Positions 24,954 to 34,517 of a stretch of DNA of 64,000 bases are shown here, piece by piece. The stretch is from Bog-756 sp963831535 (GTDB taxonomy: Bacteria; Actinomycetota; Acidimicrobiia; Acidimicrobiales; RAAP-2). The notes beneath the pieces were generated by a model. The model searched no databases. It was not told where the DNA came from and was given only the letters and a program-made list of their open reading frames with translations. Position 1 is the stretch's first letter. Every line of letters begins with the position of its first letter. Position numbers and translations under genes: made by a program. Location: assembly GCA_963831535.1 (NCBI GenBank), contig CAWHQP010000002.1, positions 310,001-374,000 of the forward strand, read 5' to 3'.

Positions 24954-27080
24954 ATGCCCGCATTCGGTAGGACCTCCTGGCGGGCTGCCACGACGCGGGC
25001 ATCCCGATGGCTGGGCGAGGCGTCCTACCTCCAGAAGTGGCTCATCCTCGGAGTGCTCATCGGGACCATGGCGGGTGTGGGTGCCATCGTCTTCTACGAA
25101 GCTCTCCTCGCCTGTACGCATTTCTTTCTCGGCACGTTGGCCGGCTATCACGTACCTACGCCGGCGGGCGAGGGCGGTCATCGGGCTTCGGCCACCTTCA
25201 CCCGACCCTGGGCCATCCCGCTAGTGGTCGGTTTGGGCGCCTTGCTCGGGGCCATCCTGGTCTTCCAGTTCGCCCCCGAGGCGGAAGGGCATGGTACCGA
25301 TGCGGCTATCTCTGCGGTCCACCACAACCCTCGGGGCATCCGTTTCCGGGCCGTAATCGTGAAGATCGTGGCATCGGCCCTCACCATCGGATCGGGTGGT
25401 TCGGGCGGCCGTGAGGGCCCCACGGGCCAGATCAGCGCCGGATTCGCCTCCCTCTTGGCCCGGGAACTGGACCTCAGCCCGGCCGACGCCCGGATCGCCG
25501 TGGTCACCGGCATCGGCTCGGGGATCGGGGCCATCTTCGGAGCGCCGCTCGGAGGAGCCGTCCTGGCCACCGAGATCCTGTACCGGGACGACTTCGACGC
25601 CGAGGCACTCCTGCCGAGCTTCGTCGCCTCCCTGGTCGGCTACGTGATCTTCGGGGCCTTCATCGGGTTCACGCCGCTGTTCGGATTCGCCGGGAGTTAC
25701 CACTTCACTGATCCTGCCCATCTGCCCTGGTTCGCCCTCATCGGGGTGCTGGGCGGCCTCATCGGCCTCCTCTACGCCAAAAGCTTCTACGGCATCGCGG
25801 AACTGTTCGGAAGGCTCTCCGTCCCTCGCTGGGTCAAGCCCGCCATCGGTGGGGTCATCGTGGGCCTGATCGCCTTGGCCATACCCGAGGTGCTCGGCAC
25901 CGGCTACGGATGGATCCAGCAGGGACTCGGCCGCCAACTCCTTACGCTCCCGTTGTGGATCGTCCTGATCCTTCCCTTCGCCAGGATCCTGGCTACCAGT
26001 CTCTCCATCGGATCGGGGGGCTCGGGAGGAATCTTCGGACCCGGCATGGTCATCGGCGCATTCATTGGCGCCTCGGTCTGGCGGCTGTTCGAACCGGTCG
26101 TTCCTTCGATGGGCCACAACCCGGCACCGTTCGTGATCATCGGGATGATGTGCTGTTTCGGCGGCATCTCGCGGGCCCCGCTGGCCGTCATGCTGATGGT
26201 GGCAGAGATGACCGGAAGTCTCTCGATTCTCGGCCCGGCCATGATCGCCGTCGGCCTGGCGTGGTTCATCGTCCGTCGCAGCGACGACACCATCTACCGC
26301 AGTCAGTTGAAGTCCCGGGCCGACGCCCCCGCCCAACGGCTGCTGATCGGAATGCCCGTACTCGGCAGCGTCCCGGTAAGACAGGCCATGGCGCCGCCCC
26401 GTTTGGTCCTAAACGGTGGGACGTCGGTGGCGCAGTGCCGCCACCTGCTCGAGCAGCAGGGACTTACTGGAGCACCCGTGGTGGATGGCGAGGGTCGGTT
26501 CGAGGGGACCCTCTCGCTGGACGGCCCGAAGACAATGGCGTCCGAGAGTGACCGCCACGTTGAGGCCCTCGTCGATCCAGCGGCTCCCACGGTGCCCGAC
26601 TCCGCCAACCTCGATGTCGCCGTCGAGGCCATAGCCAGTGCGTTGCAGCACTGGGTCCCGGTCCTCGACAGCGAACGCAAGGTCGTCGGGACCGTCGCTA
26701 CCTCGGATGTGGTCCGCGGCTATCGGCTCGGACTCCTGGCCAGCCTCCAGAGGATGAATCCGGCAGATCCGGACAGCAGCGGCGGGGGCTCGGATCGGGT
26801 GAACATCGCCCCCGGTTCGTTGCTTGCCGATCAGTCTCTCCGTGGTGCAGGACTGCCGCTCAGTGTCATCATCACCACCATCCAGAGGAACCGAGACCTG
26901 GTGGTGCCCACCGGGGACACCGTGCTCCACCCAGGCGACGAACTGGTCCTCATCGGTAGCTCCGGAGACATCGCTGACGTGCGCGAACTCGCCATGGCGC
27001 ACGCGGCGAATCCTGCCTCAGCAGACCAAAACGGCACGAGAGAACCCACACACCACCCGACACCGTTTACCGACCAGTGA
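24954..27080 (+). CDS. CLC-type chloride channel/antiporter with CBS and TrkA-C domains
   Basis: The 708-residue protein has an N-terminal CLC membrane domain (about residues 20-450) with the selectivity motif GSGGSGGREGPTGQI near residue 145. It keeps the gating glutamate of G-R-E-G-P and a second GSGGSGGIFGPGMVIGAFIG motif further on. A pair of CBS domains follows (about 465-600; QAMAPPRLVLNGG, TVATSDVVRGYRLG). The tail is TrkA-C-like (about 620-700; GAGLPLSVIITTIQRN, HPGDELVLIGS). It likely moves chloride, perhaps with proton exchange, and is gated by nucleotides or other ligands. I chose the ATG at 24954, because the longer frame overlaps marR. Confidence 0.9.
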   Translation: MPAFGRTSWRAATTRASRWLGEASYLQKWLILGVLIGTMAGVGAIVFYEALLACTHFFLGTLAGYHVPTPAGEGGHRASATFTRPWAIPLVVGLGALLGAILVFQFAPEAEGHGTDAAISAVHHNPRGIRFRAVIVKIVASALTIGSGGSGGREGPTGQISAGFASLLARELDLSPADARIAVVTGIGSGIGAIFGAPLGGAVLATEILYRDDFDAEALLPSFVASLVGYVIFGAFIGFTPLFGFAGSYHFTDPAHLPWFALIGVLGGLIGLLYAKSFYGIAELFGRLSVPRWVKPAIGGVIVGLIALAIPEVLGTGYGWIQQGLGRQLLTLPLWIVLILPFARILATSLSIGSGGSGGIFGPGMVIGAFIGASVWRLFEPVVPSMGHNPAPFVIIGMMCCFGGISRAPLAVMLMVAEMTGSLSILGPAMIAVGLAWFIVRRSDDTIYRSQLKSRADAPAQRLLIGMPVLGSVPVRQAMAPPRLVLNGGTSVAQCRHLLEQQGLTGAPVVDGEGRFEGTLSLDGPKTMASESDRHVEALVDPAAPTVPDSANLDVAVEAIASALQHWVPVLDSERKVVGTVATSDVVRGYRLGLLASLQRMNPADPDSSGGGSDRVNIAPGSLLADQSLRGAGLPLSVIITTIQRNRDLVVPTGDTVLHPGDELVLIGSSGDIADVRELAMAHAANPASADQNGTREPTHHPTPFTDQ

Positions 27081-27433
27081 GCCTGATTCCCGACGACAAG
27101 AACGCAGGGTTGACATCACCGATGATGCCATCGGTTTCGCCGGGACCGTCATCGCTGACGTGCCCGCGCTGGACTTCGACCCGGGCATGCAACCCAGGCG
27201 GCGGATTGAAAAAGCGTGAGGCTGAGGGAGACGAGTCCCGACGAATCGCGACGGGTGGGGCACGGCATCTTGGTCGACTTTGCAAGAAACGAAATCGCGT
27301 CTCCAGCCGCGATCAGCTACCCGTGGACGATGGCGCGCTTGGTCATCGAGAATGAGGAAGGCCAACTAGGACGGTGGCCACCGAGTACAGCAGCGCCAAC
27401 AGTTGGAACAATCTCGCTAAGCGCCGGACACGC
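27081..27433. other. Spacer with weak coding traces
   Basis: Between the convergent CLC and flavoprotein genes there are short open stretches in different frames (for example VDITDDAIGFAGTVIADVP near 27110-27170 and GHGILVDFARNEI near 27255-27300). They could be the remains of a small DUF2283-like gene, but the frames do not join. No terminator hairpin was recognised. Confidence 0.35.
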
Positions 27434-28183
27434 TCACCGGTATTCAGGATTCGCGAAATCGAAACGGCAACCGGCGTCCCACTCCGATCGCTGATTACCG
27501 TGAGCAGGTATGCCTCCTGCCATCTTGATCATTCGAGCCACATGGAGCAGATTCCAGGTCATGAAGGTCGTATTGCGATTGGTGAAGTCGTTCTCCGGAC
27601 CCCCGGAGCCTGGATCGAGATAGGACGGTCCGGGTCCCGCCTCTCCGATCCAACCGGAGTCTGCTTGAGGGGGAATGACATACCCGAGGTGCTGCAATGA
27701 ATAGAGCACATTCATGGCGCAGTGCTTCACACCGTCTTCGTTTCCCGTCACGAGACAGCCCCCGACGCGGCCGTAATAGGCGTACTGGCCTGCATCGTTG
27801 AGCAGATGCGAACCGCCGTAGAGCCGCTCTACGACTTTCGTGCAGATTGACGACTTTTCGCCCAACCAAATGGGGGTACAGAGCACCAGAATGTCGGCCG
27901 CCATCACCACCTCGAAGATGGCGGGCCAATCGTCGACGTCGTAGCCGTGTGTGGTCATGTCGGGCCACACGCCCGTCGCGATGTCATGGTCGATCGCCCG
28001 AACCACATCCACAGTTACTCCATGAAGACGCATGATCTCGATCGAACGGTCCGCCAGACCTTGAGTATTGGATATTTCGGGCGATCGCTTGAGCGTGCAG
28101 TTGATGAAAAGGGCGCGGAGCTCGCTGAAGTCCCAACCGCCTGTGCGGACCCCCTCATCGATCTGAGTGATTGACCTGGGCAC
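27434..28183 (-). CDS. Flavodoxin-family NAD(P)H-dependent oxidoreductase
   Basis: This 249-residue protein resembles flavodoxin-like FMN reductases. It has RALFINCTLKRSPEISNTQ near the N-terminus (phosphate-binding loop), MAADILVLCTPIWLGEKSSICTKVVERLYG, AYYGRVGGCLVTGNEDGVKHCAMNVLYSLQHLG and NTTFMTWNLLHVARMIK, as in multimeric flavodoxin-fold proteins. It probably binds FMN and reduces quinones or similar compounds. It is convergent with the CLC gene and sits just inside direct repeat copy B, which begins 19 bases from its start. The physiological substrate is unknown. Confidence 0.85.
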   Translation of the reverse strand: MPRSITQIDEGVRTGGWDFSELRALFINCTLKRSPEISNTQGLADRSIEIMRLHGVTVDVVRAIDHDIATGVWPDMTTHGYDVDDWPAIFEVVMAADILVLCTPIWLGEKSSICTKVVERLYGGSHLLNDAGQYAYYGRVGGCLVTGNEDGVKHCAMNVLYSLQHLGYVIPPQADSGWIGEAGPGPSYLDPGSGGPENDFTNRNTTFMTWNLLHVARMIKMAGGIPAHGNQRSEWDAGCRFDFANPEYR

Positions 28184-28201
28184 ATTGCCTCACATTCTGT
28201 C

Positions 28202-28335
28202 GTCGGTGATGCCTGCAAGTTCTTAGCCCCAAAGGACAGTCCTGTCTCGGGGGACCAGCGTTACGCCAGGACCGCCTCTCTCGACTATCCCGCCCCGCTT
28301 ACCAGCGACCGGCCCCTGCGACAACCCACTGTCCC
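28202..28335 (+). repeat. Direct repeat copy B
   Basis: This is the shorter copy of the repeat described at 23812-23975, in the same orientation and 4.4 kb away. Its right end runs directly into the 22-base tandem array. The gap contains no convincing gene. Confidence 0.65.
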
Positions 28336-28412
28336 AGTGGATGTTTGTCCGTGTCTCAGTGGATGTTTGTCCGTGTTCCACTGGATGTTTGTCCATGTCC
28401 AGTGGGTGTTCC
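28335..28412 (+). repeat. 22-bp tandem repeat, about 3.5 units
   Basis: Units at 28335-28356, 28357-28378 and 28379-28399 share C-A-(G/C)-T-G-G-A-T-G-T-T-T-G-T-C-C-(G/A)-T-G-T, and a partial unit (CAGTGGGTGTTCC) follows at 28400-28412. The first two units differ at one position. The array could be protein-binding iterons, transposase-binding sites or a small satellite. It lies upstream of the membrane protein gene at 28639. Confidence 0.85.
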
Positions 28413-28638
28413 AACTACCAGACAACCCCTCACGCACTTCATCTGTTCGTCAGGACCTAGTCGTAGGTTCACCAGGTGAGTTCCCGTCGTGCCGTTCGGT
28501 CAGCGTCCCCGTGCACCGCTCACGTCGGATGTCGCCCCCGGGGTCGGAGTATTGGTCTTGGGAGCCCGGCCCGAGTGGCCAACCACCTCCTTCGACAACG
28601 CTGCCACCCGTCGTAGGCGATCGGACCCGAGTGCCCAC

Positions 28639-30531
28639 GTGACGGATCTCGTGCCACCGGATAGTGACCTTCGGCTCCGCTCCACTTGCCCGGGGACGGA
28701 TGCCGGCACTCCGTCGAGCGGTACGGAGGTCGCCGACCCGGTCGACCCTTGCGGCAACGCAGAGCTCATCCGGCCCGGCGTGCACCGCTTTCAGGCCATG
28801 GCATGCGCGGTCATCGCCGCGGCTGGCGTCCCCTACACCTGGGTGCTCTGGGATCTGTGGTCGGGCTCGATCAACCCCTTACGGACCGTGAACCAACCGG
28901 AGGCAATCTACGATGTCCAGGCCCGTGCGCTCATGCACGGCCACATCACTATTCCCCCCGGCAGCATCGGCGAACACGCCTTCGTGCACGGCGGGCGTTC
29001 CTACACCTACTTCGGCCTATTCCCGTCACTGCTCCGGATGCCGGTCCTCATCGTCACCCATTCATTCGACGGTCGGCTCACCTCGCTGTCGATGCTGTTG
29101 GGCTGGCTGACAGCGGCGATTTTCACTGCCCTGCTGTTGTGGCGGCTCCGCATCGTGCTGCGGGGTGAAGTCGTCCTCGGCTGGGTCGAGGTCACCTCAT
29201 ACGGCATCCTCCTCTTCTCCATCCTGGCCGGGTCCGGGCTGCTGTACCTGGCCTCACAGCCCGATGTGTTCTCCGAGGATTTGACCTGGAGCGTGGCGCT
29301 GGCCTGTGGGTGCCTCTTTGTCCTGGTCGGGCTCTTGGAGCGGCCGAGCCGAGGCCGGGTGGTCGCGTGCGGCCTCCTCGTGTTGTTGACCAATCTCAAT
29401 CGGGCCACGACCGGTTACGCCCTCCTTCTCGCGACGCTCGGTATCGCTGGCTGGTTCGCCACCGGCCGTGCTGGAGCCGACCGACGACGGTGGGCGCTCC
29501 CCACGGCGATGGCAGCAGTAATGGCGCTCCTGGTGGGCTGTGCCGTCGATTGGGCCAAATTCCACCTACTGGTCGGCATTCCCCTGTCCGAGGAGCTGCT
29601 GGTCAGAGCCTTCGAACTCAATCAGCGCAATGGCGGCCACTACTTCGGCCTTCGGTATCTCCCGAGCACGCTGCAGGCCTACATCGACCCCAGCAACATT
29701 CGGGTGACACCCGTATTCCCGTACCTCACGCTTCCCGACGTTCCCAGCCGCCTGATCGCCCACACCAGGCTGTTCACCAGGGCGCCGACTGCCGCCGTCC
29801 CGCCGTCGACGCCCCTCCTGGTCGGGATGGGGCTCTGTGGTGTTGTCGCCGCCCTGCGGCCCCATCAACAGGTGACTGCCCGGGGACTCAGAATCCTGCT
29901 GTTGGCCGGAATATTCACCGCTTCTTCCGTCATGGTCTACGGCTGGGTTGTCGAACGGTTCGTCGCTGACTTCCTGCCGCTGCTCATCCTGGCCAGCATG
30001 ATCGGTGCGATCGAGGTGTTCCGCCTGATCGACAGAAGAACAAGGGGGCTCCGCATCGTGGTCACTTTCGCGATCGCCGTCCTTGCCGCCATCGAGTTTG
30101 CGGCAAATCTGGGTATAGCCGTGACTCCTGTGTTCGGCTGGACCCAGACTCAGGTCGACCACTACGTCACTGCCGAGAAGGCGTTCAGCAGCGTCACCGG
30201 ACACCCGCTTTCGCACGAGGTCATCTTCGGAAGCAGTTTTCCGGTGCGAGCGTCGATGGGGCAGCTGTTCGTCAAAGGCAACTGCGCGGAGCTGTACATC
30301 AGCACCGGGGCCACTCCACCCGGCATCTACGATGCCAACTTCATCTGGCTCCCCGTCGAGCGGGCCCCGAAGGACCCGATCTGTCGATCCTTCCTTCACA
30401 CTGCGGCGATGGCCACGCACACGGGAATTTCCAGACCCACCGAGTCCCCGAGCGCGCCTGGCACGACGATGGGTCGCCTGGCTCGAGGCGCACGGTCCTC
30501 GGGCGACCGAAGTGCCCAGCCCCCCGACTAG
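28639..30531 (+). CDS. Large polytopic membrane protein, glycosyltransferase-like
   Basis: The protein has about twelve hydrophobic helices, starting with ACAVIAAAGVPYTWVLWDLW. A long loop after the first helix carries NQPEAIYDVQARALMHGHITIP and GGRSYTYFGLFPSLLR, like the first outer loop of GT-C/PMT-type glycosyltransferases; the acidic residues D and E there are candidates for catalysis. The C-terminal 100 residues are soluble. The start is uncertain: the frame is open from 28489, GTG 28639 and ATG 28798 are possible, and none has a clear ribosome site. No partner gene is adjacent. The glycosyltransferase call is by topology and loop pattern only. Confidence 0.65.
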   Translation: MTDLVPPDSDLRLRSTCPGTDAGTPSSGTEVADPVDPCGNAELIRPGVHRFQAMACAVIAAAGVPYTWVLWDLWSGSINPLRTVNQPEAIYDVQARALMHGHITIPPGSIGEHAFVHGGRSYTYFGLFPSLLRMPVLIVTHSFDGRLTSLSMLLGWLTAAIFTALLLWRLRIVLRGEVVLGWVEVTSYGILLFSILAGSGLLYLASQPDVFSEDLTWSVALACGCLFVLVGLLERPSRGRVVACGLLVLLTNLNRATTGYALLLATLGIAGWFATGRAGADRRRWALPTAMAAVMALLVGCAVDWAKFHLLVGIPLSEELLVRAFELNQRNGGHYFGLRYLPSTLQAYIDPSNIRVTPVFPYLTLPDVPSRLIAHTRLFTRAPTAAVPPSTPLLVGMGLCGVVAALRPHQQVTARGLRILLLAGIFTASSVMVYGWVVERFVADFLPLLILASMIGAIEVFRLIDRRTRGLRIVVTFAIAVLAAIEFAANLGIAVTPVFGWTQTQVDHYVTAEKAFSSVTGHPLSHEVIFGSSFPVRASMGQLFVKGNCAELYISTGATPPGIYDANFIWLPVERAPKDPICRSFLHTAAMATHTGISRPTESPSAPGTTMGRLARGARSSGDRSAQPPD

Positions 30532-30722
30532 GTGTCGTGAACACGAACATTGTTGCCGGAGGTCCACCTATGAGCTGAGCGCCCAGGAGCAATGTGGAGC
30601 TGTCTAGAACAACGACAGAACTCCCAGAAGGGCTCAAATGCACGCTAACGCTCGGCTGACGCCGATAGGCCGATTGACCATGGTGATGCGGATCGAAGCA
30701 GTTAGGCCAACCGGCTCCGCCG

Positions 30723-31226
30723 CTATCGGATGGTCGACCTCCACAGGCGCTTCCTCCGACGCCAGACGTGTACCGCCAGGTATATGACGAGGGCGAATCC
30801 CGAGTCGAGGTGCCATCGGTCGAAGGGAACGGGAAGCGGCAGCTGTGTCAGTTCGCCCCGATTCCAGTCCACGAGACCCGACGCGAGCACGTTGACGGTG
30901 ATGAAGAGGAGCAGTAGATCCGACACCGCTAGGCGGACTCTCCGATCAACGAATGTGCGGGCCCGCACGAACTGGGTAGCCATGCGGGCGAGGGTCCGGC
31001 GGCGCTGGACCAGGTGGACGGCCACCAGCCCGACGAAAACCAAACCGACGATGGTGTGGTAGGCGACTCGCACATGCAGGAGCTGGAGCGTACCGAGCGC
31101 CGCCGCCGCCGAGCACAGCAGACCGAGATGGACCACCCAGCGGGAGCGGGCGCGCCGCGCGGTCGAACGATCGGCTGGCGCTTCCTGCGGTGAGTCGACC
31201 CGTGTCCTGCCATCACCGGGGGTCAC
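30723..31226 (-). CDS. Four-helix membrane protein with paired histidines
   Basis: This 167-residue protein has four helices. Histidines sit in VAYHTIVGLVFVGLVAVHLVQRR (helix 2) and in DRWHLDSGFALVIYLAVHVWRRR (helix 4), spaced about 14-16 residues apart in each helix. That pattern suits binding of two b-type hemes, as in DUF4405-like and cytochrome b561-like proteins. The GTG start lies right against a GGAGG, so the true start may be slightly downstream. It begins 31 bases after the ABC permease gene and may be the last gene of that operon. Function is unknown. Confidence 0.7.
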   Translation of the reverse strand: MTPGDGRTRVDSPQEAPADRSTARRARSRWVVHLGLLCSAAAALGTLQLLHVRVAYHTIVGLVFVGLVAVHLVQRRRTLARMATQFVRARTFVDRRVRLAVSDLLLLFITVNVLASGLVDWNRGELTQLPLPVPFDRWHLDSGFALVIYLAVHVWRRRKRLWRSTIR

Positions 31227-31257
31227 CTCCGATTTCCCCTACCTCGGAAGCGCTCCA

Positions 31258-33798
31258 TCAGTCCATCGGCTGGCGTGCGACGCCCGAGGGCGCCCGTCCG
31301 GCCAGGAGCCACCCAAGAGCCGTCGCCACCAGCGGTAGACCCACGACAATCATGAGCAGGTTGGTCACTGGGACGTTCCCGAGCGCCGAAATACCTCCGT
31401 TGAGCGAGTTGTCTCTGAGCCAACCGGCCAGCGCGATGTAGCCGCCTATGGTCCCGAGCAGGGCCCCGAGTAGGGCGAGTGTGCCGGCGGTCACCGCGGT
31501 CAGGGTACGACGGGTGAAGCTGCCGGCGCCGGCGGCAGTCAGGGTGCGGAGGTCGGTCTCCGTCTCGCTACGGATGAGACCGACGGACATGGCCAGGATG
31601 CCCAGGGCGAGGACGATACCGAAGGCCGTGGCCCAGTTGATGACCTGGGACGACGTCGGTTGGTCGTCCTTCGACTCCACCGAGAGCTGCGACGTGGATG
31701 CCGTCAGTTGGGCACCGCTGATCTGCGAGGCGGTGAACGGCTGCGAGCCCTGCACGAGCCAGTCCCTCGTCGTGGTCTGCAAATGGAGCTCGCGCTCGGC
31801 GTGTTCGGTGACCACGGTGTTCGGCGCTGACGTACCGCTCGGGAGTGCACTCATCTCCTGGATCACCGGATGGACGATTGCCCCCGTGCATGTTCCGGCG
31901 GTGCCTCCGGGGCCACCGCTTGTCGAGCTGCTGCCTCCCCCACCGTTGCTGGTGCCGCAGCTGAGAGAAAGACCCGAGACGCTGGAGAGACCCGGCCGTG
32001 CCGTGAGCACATCGGCCTCGGGGTTGATCTGGGAGGGGCTGATACCAAACGCCTTGAGCAGCTCAGGCGTGGCGACGTAGATCGCCCCGTCCCAGTTCCG
32101 GCCGGTCCCGGCGTAGTTGATGGTCGCATCCGGCGTCTGCAGGGCGATCACCCGAGCCCCGAGTGCAGTGGCTATCCGGTTGGCGCTAGCTCCGAGCTCC
32201 AACGCACTGTCCAGGGGCGCTGTCGGTGCCTTGGCGATCATTGGCTTCTGGCCCGGAGCGACAACGGTCGTACCGGCCGGCGGCGGCGTGTCGGCGTGCA
32301 GCGCAATCTGGTCGGACGACAGGTTTGGCCCGGCGTAGTCGAGCACATTCCCGTAGCGGGCGGCGGCGGCGAGGGAGACGATGACCGCGATGAGCACCCC
32401 CAGGCCGATGGCGGCCAGCCCCGAGCCGGAACGGGCCCGATAGCGGGCGAGGTCGCGCAGGGCCAGCCGGGGGGCGATCGGCGCGTGCCGACCTAACCGT
32501 GCGGCCAGGGTCAGGAGGAACGGCGCCAGCAGGATCATGCCCGGAACGAGCAGCACGAGTCCGAGAAGGAGTTCGGCCATTCCACCACCGTTGCCATTAC
32601 TGCTTCCCGAGAGTCCGAGCACTACGAAGGCAACGACGAGGAGGACGATCCCAGGGAAGGCCGAGCGGTGCACCTGCCTGGGTGGCACCGGTCTTCCCGA
32701 CAGTGCGGCGACGATCGGCACCTTCGTGATCGCACGGGCCGGGCGAGAGGCGGCGAAGTACGTTGCGACGACGGCTAGGGCCATCGCCAACACAACGACC
32801 AGCCACGGGATCGCCCACACCCCGATCAGGTGGTGGGCGCTCTGCTCCAGGCTGGGCCGGTAGGCGAGCCACACAACGAGGCCGAGCAGAAAACCCACCA
32901 GGCCGCCGACGGCGCCGACCACGACGCCGTTGGCACAGACGACGAGCGAGACGTGGCGGTCTGTCGCCCCGAGAGATTCCAGCATGCCGATGGAACGGAG
33001 GCGACGCTGGGCCAGCACCGTGAAACCCCCGATGGCGACGAGCGCGATCAGCAGCATGCCCAGCACCAGCGCCGCCAGGGAGATCGTCTCTGGGTTGATG
33101 ACATTGGACGAGGAGACCGATCCCGGCGTCTGCACCGAGACTCCGATGTGCTTGAGGGACGCACCTTCTGCATCGAATAGCGCTGTGACCTGTGTCGGTG
33201 CCGTCACCTGTCCGGGGGCCACGAGTGCGAACTGGTCCAGCAGATTCTGGGGGTTCTCCACCGTCCCGACGACGCGACGTACGGTGCCGCCCTGGTCCCA
33301 CTGGTCGCCGACTTTCAAGTGATAGGCCGATGCCACTCCACTAGTGACCGCGACCTCCTCTGGTCCACTCGGGTAGTGGCCGGAGAGCAGCGAGAGCATC
33401 GGCTGGCTATAGGGACCACGAGGGTTCTCGGCACGAAGCTGGTAGGTGTTGATGGAGCCGGGGATCGAGAGGGTCTCGTTGTCAATCACCTCGACCTCTC
33501 CGACTTGGCGCCGCAACTGCCCGATCGAGATGGCGGCCTGCGCCGGCGTGCTGTGCAGGGTGACGGAGTCCTGGGCGGTACCGAAGCCGAAGTCCGCCGC
33601 CTGCCTGGTGTTGATGGAGACGGCAGACCCGACAATGGTTGCGGCCACGGCCACGATGATGAGGGCGAGAATCAGGAACTGCTGGCGCCACTCGCGCCTA
33701 AAGAGGCGCCAGGCCCAGCGAATCACAGCCCGTCGTGCCGGAAGTCCCCCGTCGGGTGGGACGACCTGCGCTAGGGGCCGCTCCAGGGTCGTGGTCAC
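31258..33798 (-). CDS. FtsX-like ABC transporter permease
   Basis: The 846-residue permease has one N-terminal helix (FLILALIIVAVAATIVGSAVS), a large outer domain, three helices of an FtsX domain (AALVLGMLLIALVAIGGFTVLAQRRLRSIGMLESLGAT), a second outer region rich in serine and glycine (about 590-640) and a second FtsX set near the C-terminus. This two-FtsX layout is typical of MacB-like exporters of peptides, lipoproteins or drugs in Gram-positive bacteria. GTG at 33798 overlaps the ATPase stop by four bases. It works with the ATPase at 33795-34517. The substrate is unknown. Confidence 0.9.
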   Translation of the reverse strand: MTTTLERPLAQVVPPDGGLPARRAVIRWAWRLFRREWRQQFLILALIIVAVAATIVGSAVSINTRQAADFGFGTAQDSVTLHSTPAQAAISIGQLRRQVGEVEVIDNETLSIPGSINTYQLRAENPRGPYSQPMLSLLSGHYPSGPEEVAVTSGVASAYHLKVGDQWDQGGTVRRVVGTVENPQNLLDQFALVAPGQVTAPTQVTALFDAEGASLKHIGVSVQTPGSVSSSNVINPETISLAALVLGMLLIALVAIGGFTVLAQRRLRSIGMLESLGATDRHVSLVVCANGVVVGAVGGLVGFLLGLVVWLAYRPSLEQSAHHLIGVWAIPWLVVVLAMALAVVATYFAASRPARAITKVPIVAALSGRPVPPRQVHRSAFPGIVLLVVAFVVLGLSGSSNGNGGGMAELLLGLVLLVPGMILLAPFLLTLAARLGRHAPIAPRLALRDLARYRARSGSGLAAIGLGVLIAVIVSLAAAARYGNVLDYAGPNLSSDQIALHADTPPPAGTTVVAPGQKPMIAKAPTAPLDSALELGASANRIATALGARVIALQTPDATINYAGTGRNWDGAIYVATPELLKAFGISPSQINPEADVLTARPGLSSVSGLSLSCGTSNGGGGSSSTSGGPGGTAGTCTGAIVHPVIQEMSALPSGTSAPNTVVTEHAERELHLQTTTRDWLVQGSQPFTASQISGAQLTASTSQLSVESKDDQPTSSQVINWATAFGIVLALGILAMSVGLIRSETETDLRTLTAAGAGSFTRRTLTAVTAGTLALLGALLGTIGGYIALAGWLRDNSLNGGISALGNVPVTNLLMIVVGLPLVATALGWLLAGRAPSGVARQPMD

Positions 33799-34517
33799 GA
33801 CCTCGGTGCAGCCTGCACGAGCGACTCGGGGCTCGGCGGTGTCATCGTCTGGTCGACGACCCGCCCGTCGCGGAGAAAGACCACCCGATCAGCCCAAGAG
33901 GCCAGCTGGGCGTCGTGGGTGACGATAACCGCCGCCATCCCCCGTTTGCACGCACCGAGGATCATCCGCATCACCACCTCGCCGTTGGTGGAGTCAAGAG
34001 CTCCCGAGGGCTCATCAGCTAGGAGCAGGCGGCGTTCGCCGACGACAGCCCGGGCGATGGAGACCCGTTGGCGCTCGCCACCTGACAGTTCATCGGGAAA
34101 GTGCAACGCCCGATCAGCCAAGCCGAGTCGTTCGAGCACGGCCATCCCTGCCGCGTGCGCCTTCTTCGCCGGCACGCCATCAAGTTCAAGTGGCAGCGAG
34201 ACGTTCTCGACAGCGGACAGTCCGGCCAGCAGGTTGTAGTCCTGGAAGACGTAGCCGACAGAGCGCCGGCGCATCCGTGCTTGATCGTTGCGGGACATCG
34301 ACGACAGCGACACCCCTTCGACCGTTACCTCGCCACTGCTCGGCGCCTCCAGACTCCCAGCGATGGTGAGGAGCGTGCTCTTGCCCGATCCGCTCGCCCC
34401 CATGACGGCAACCATGGTGCCGGCATCAACACTGAGATCAACCTTGTCAAGGGCCTGCACCTGGGCCGCACCCTCGCCATACGTCTTTGACACCCCGCGC
34501 AGTTCGAGCATGCTCAC
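33795..34517 (-). CDS. MacB/LolD-type ABC transporter ATP-binding protein
   Basis: This 240-residue ATPase has Walker A GASGSGKST, the Q-loop in YVFQDYNLLAGLSAVENVSLPLEL, signature LSGGERQRVSIARA, Walker B LLLADEPSGALD and the H-loop VTHD. The Q-loop and SGALD pattern place it in the MacB/LolD/FtsE subfamily that pairs with FtsX-type permeases, matching the next gene. Its start and stop both overlap neighbours by four bases, so padR, ATPase and permease form one translationally coupled unit. Confidence 0.93.
   Translation of the reverse strand: MSMLELRGVSKTYGEGAAQVQALDKVDLSVDAGTMVAVMGASGSGKSTLLTIAGSLEAPSSGEVTVEGVSLSSMSRNDQARMRRRSVGYVFQDYNLLAGLSAVENVSLPLELDGVPAKKAHAAGMAVLERLGLADRALHFPDELSGGERQRVSIARAVVGERRLLLADEPSGALDSTNGEVVMRMILGACKRGMAAVIVTHDAQLASWADRVVFLRDGRVVDQTMTPPSPESLVQAAPRS

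Noticed and set aside
27100..27300. A DUF2283-like gene.
   Set aside because: The two similar-looking pieces are in different frames and too weak to call.
28335..28412. A CRISPR array.
   Set aside because: Units are directly adjacent with no spacers and there are no cas genes.
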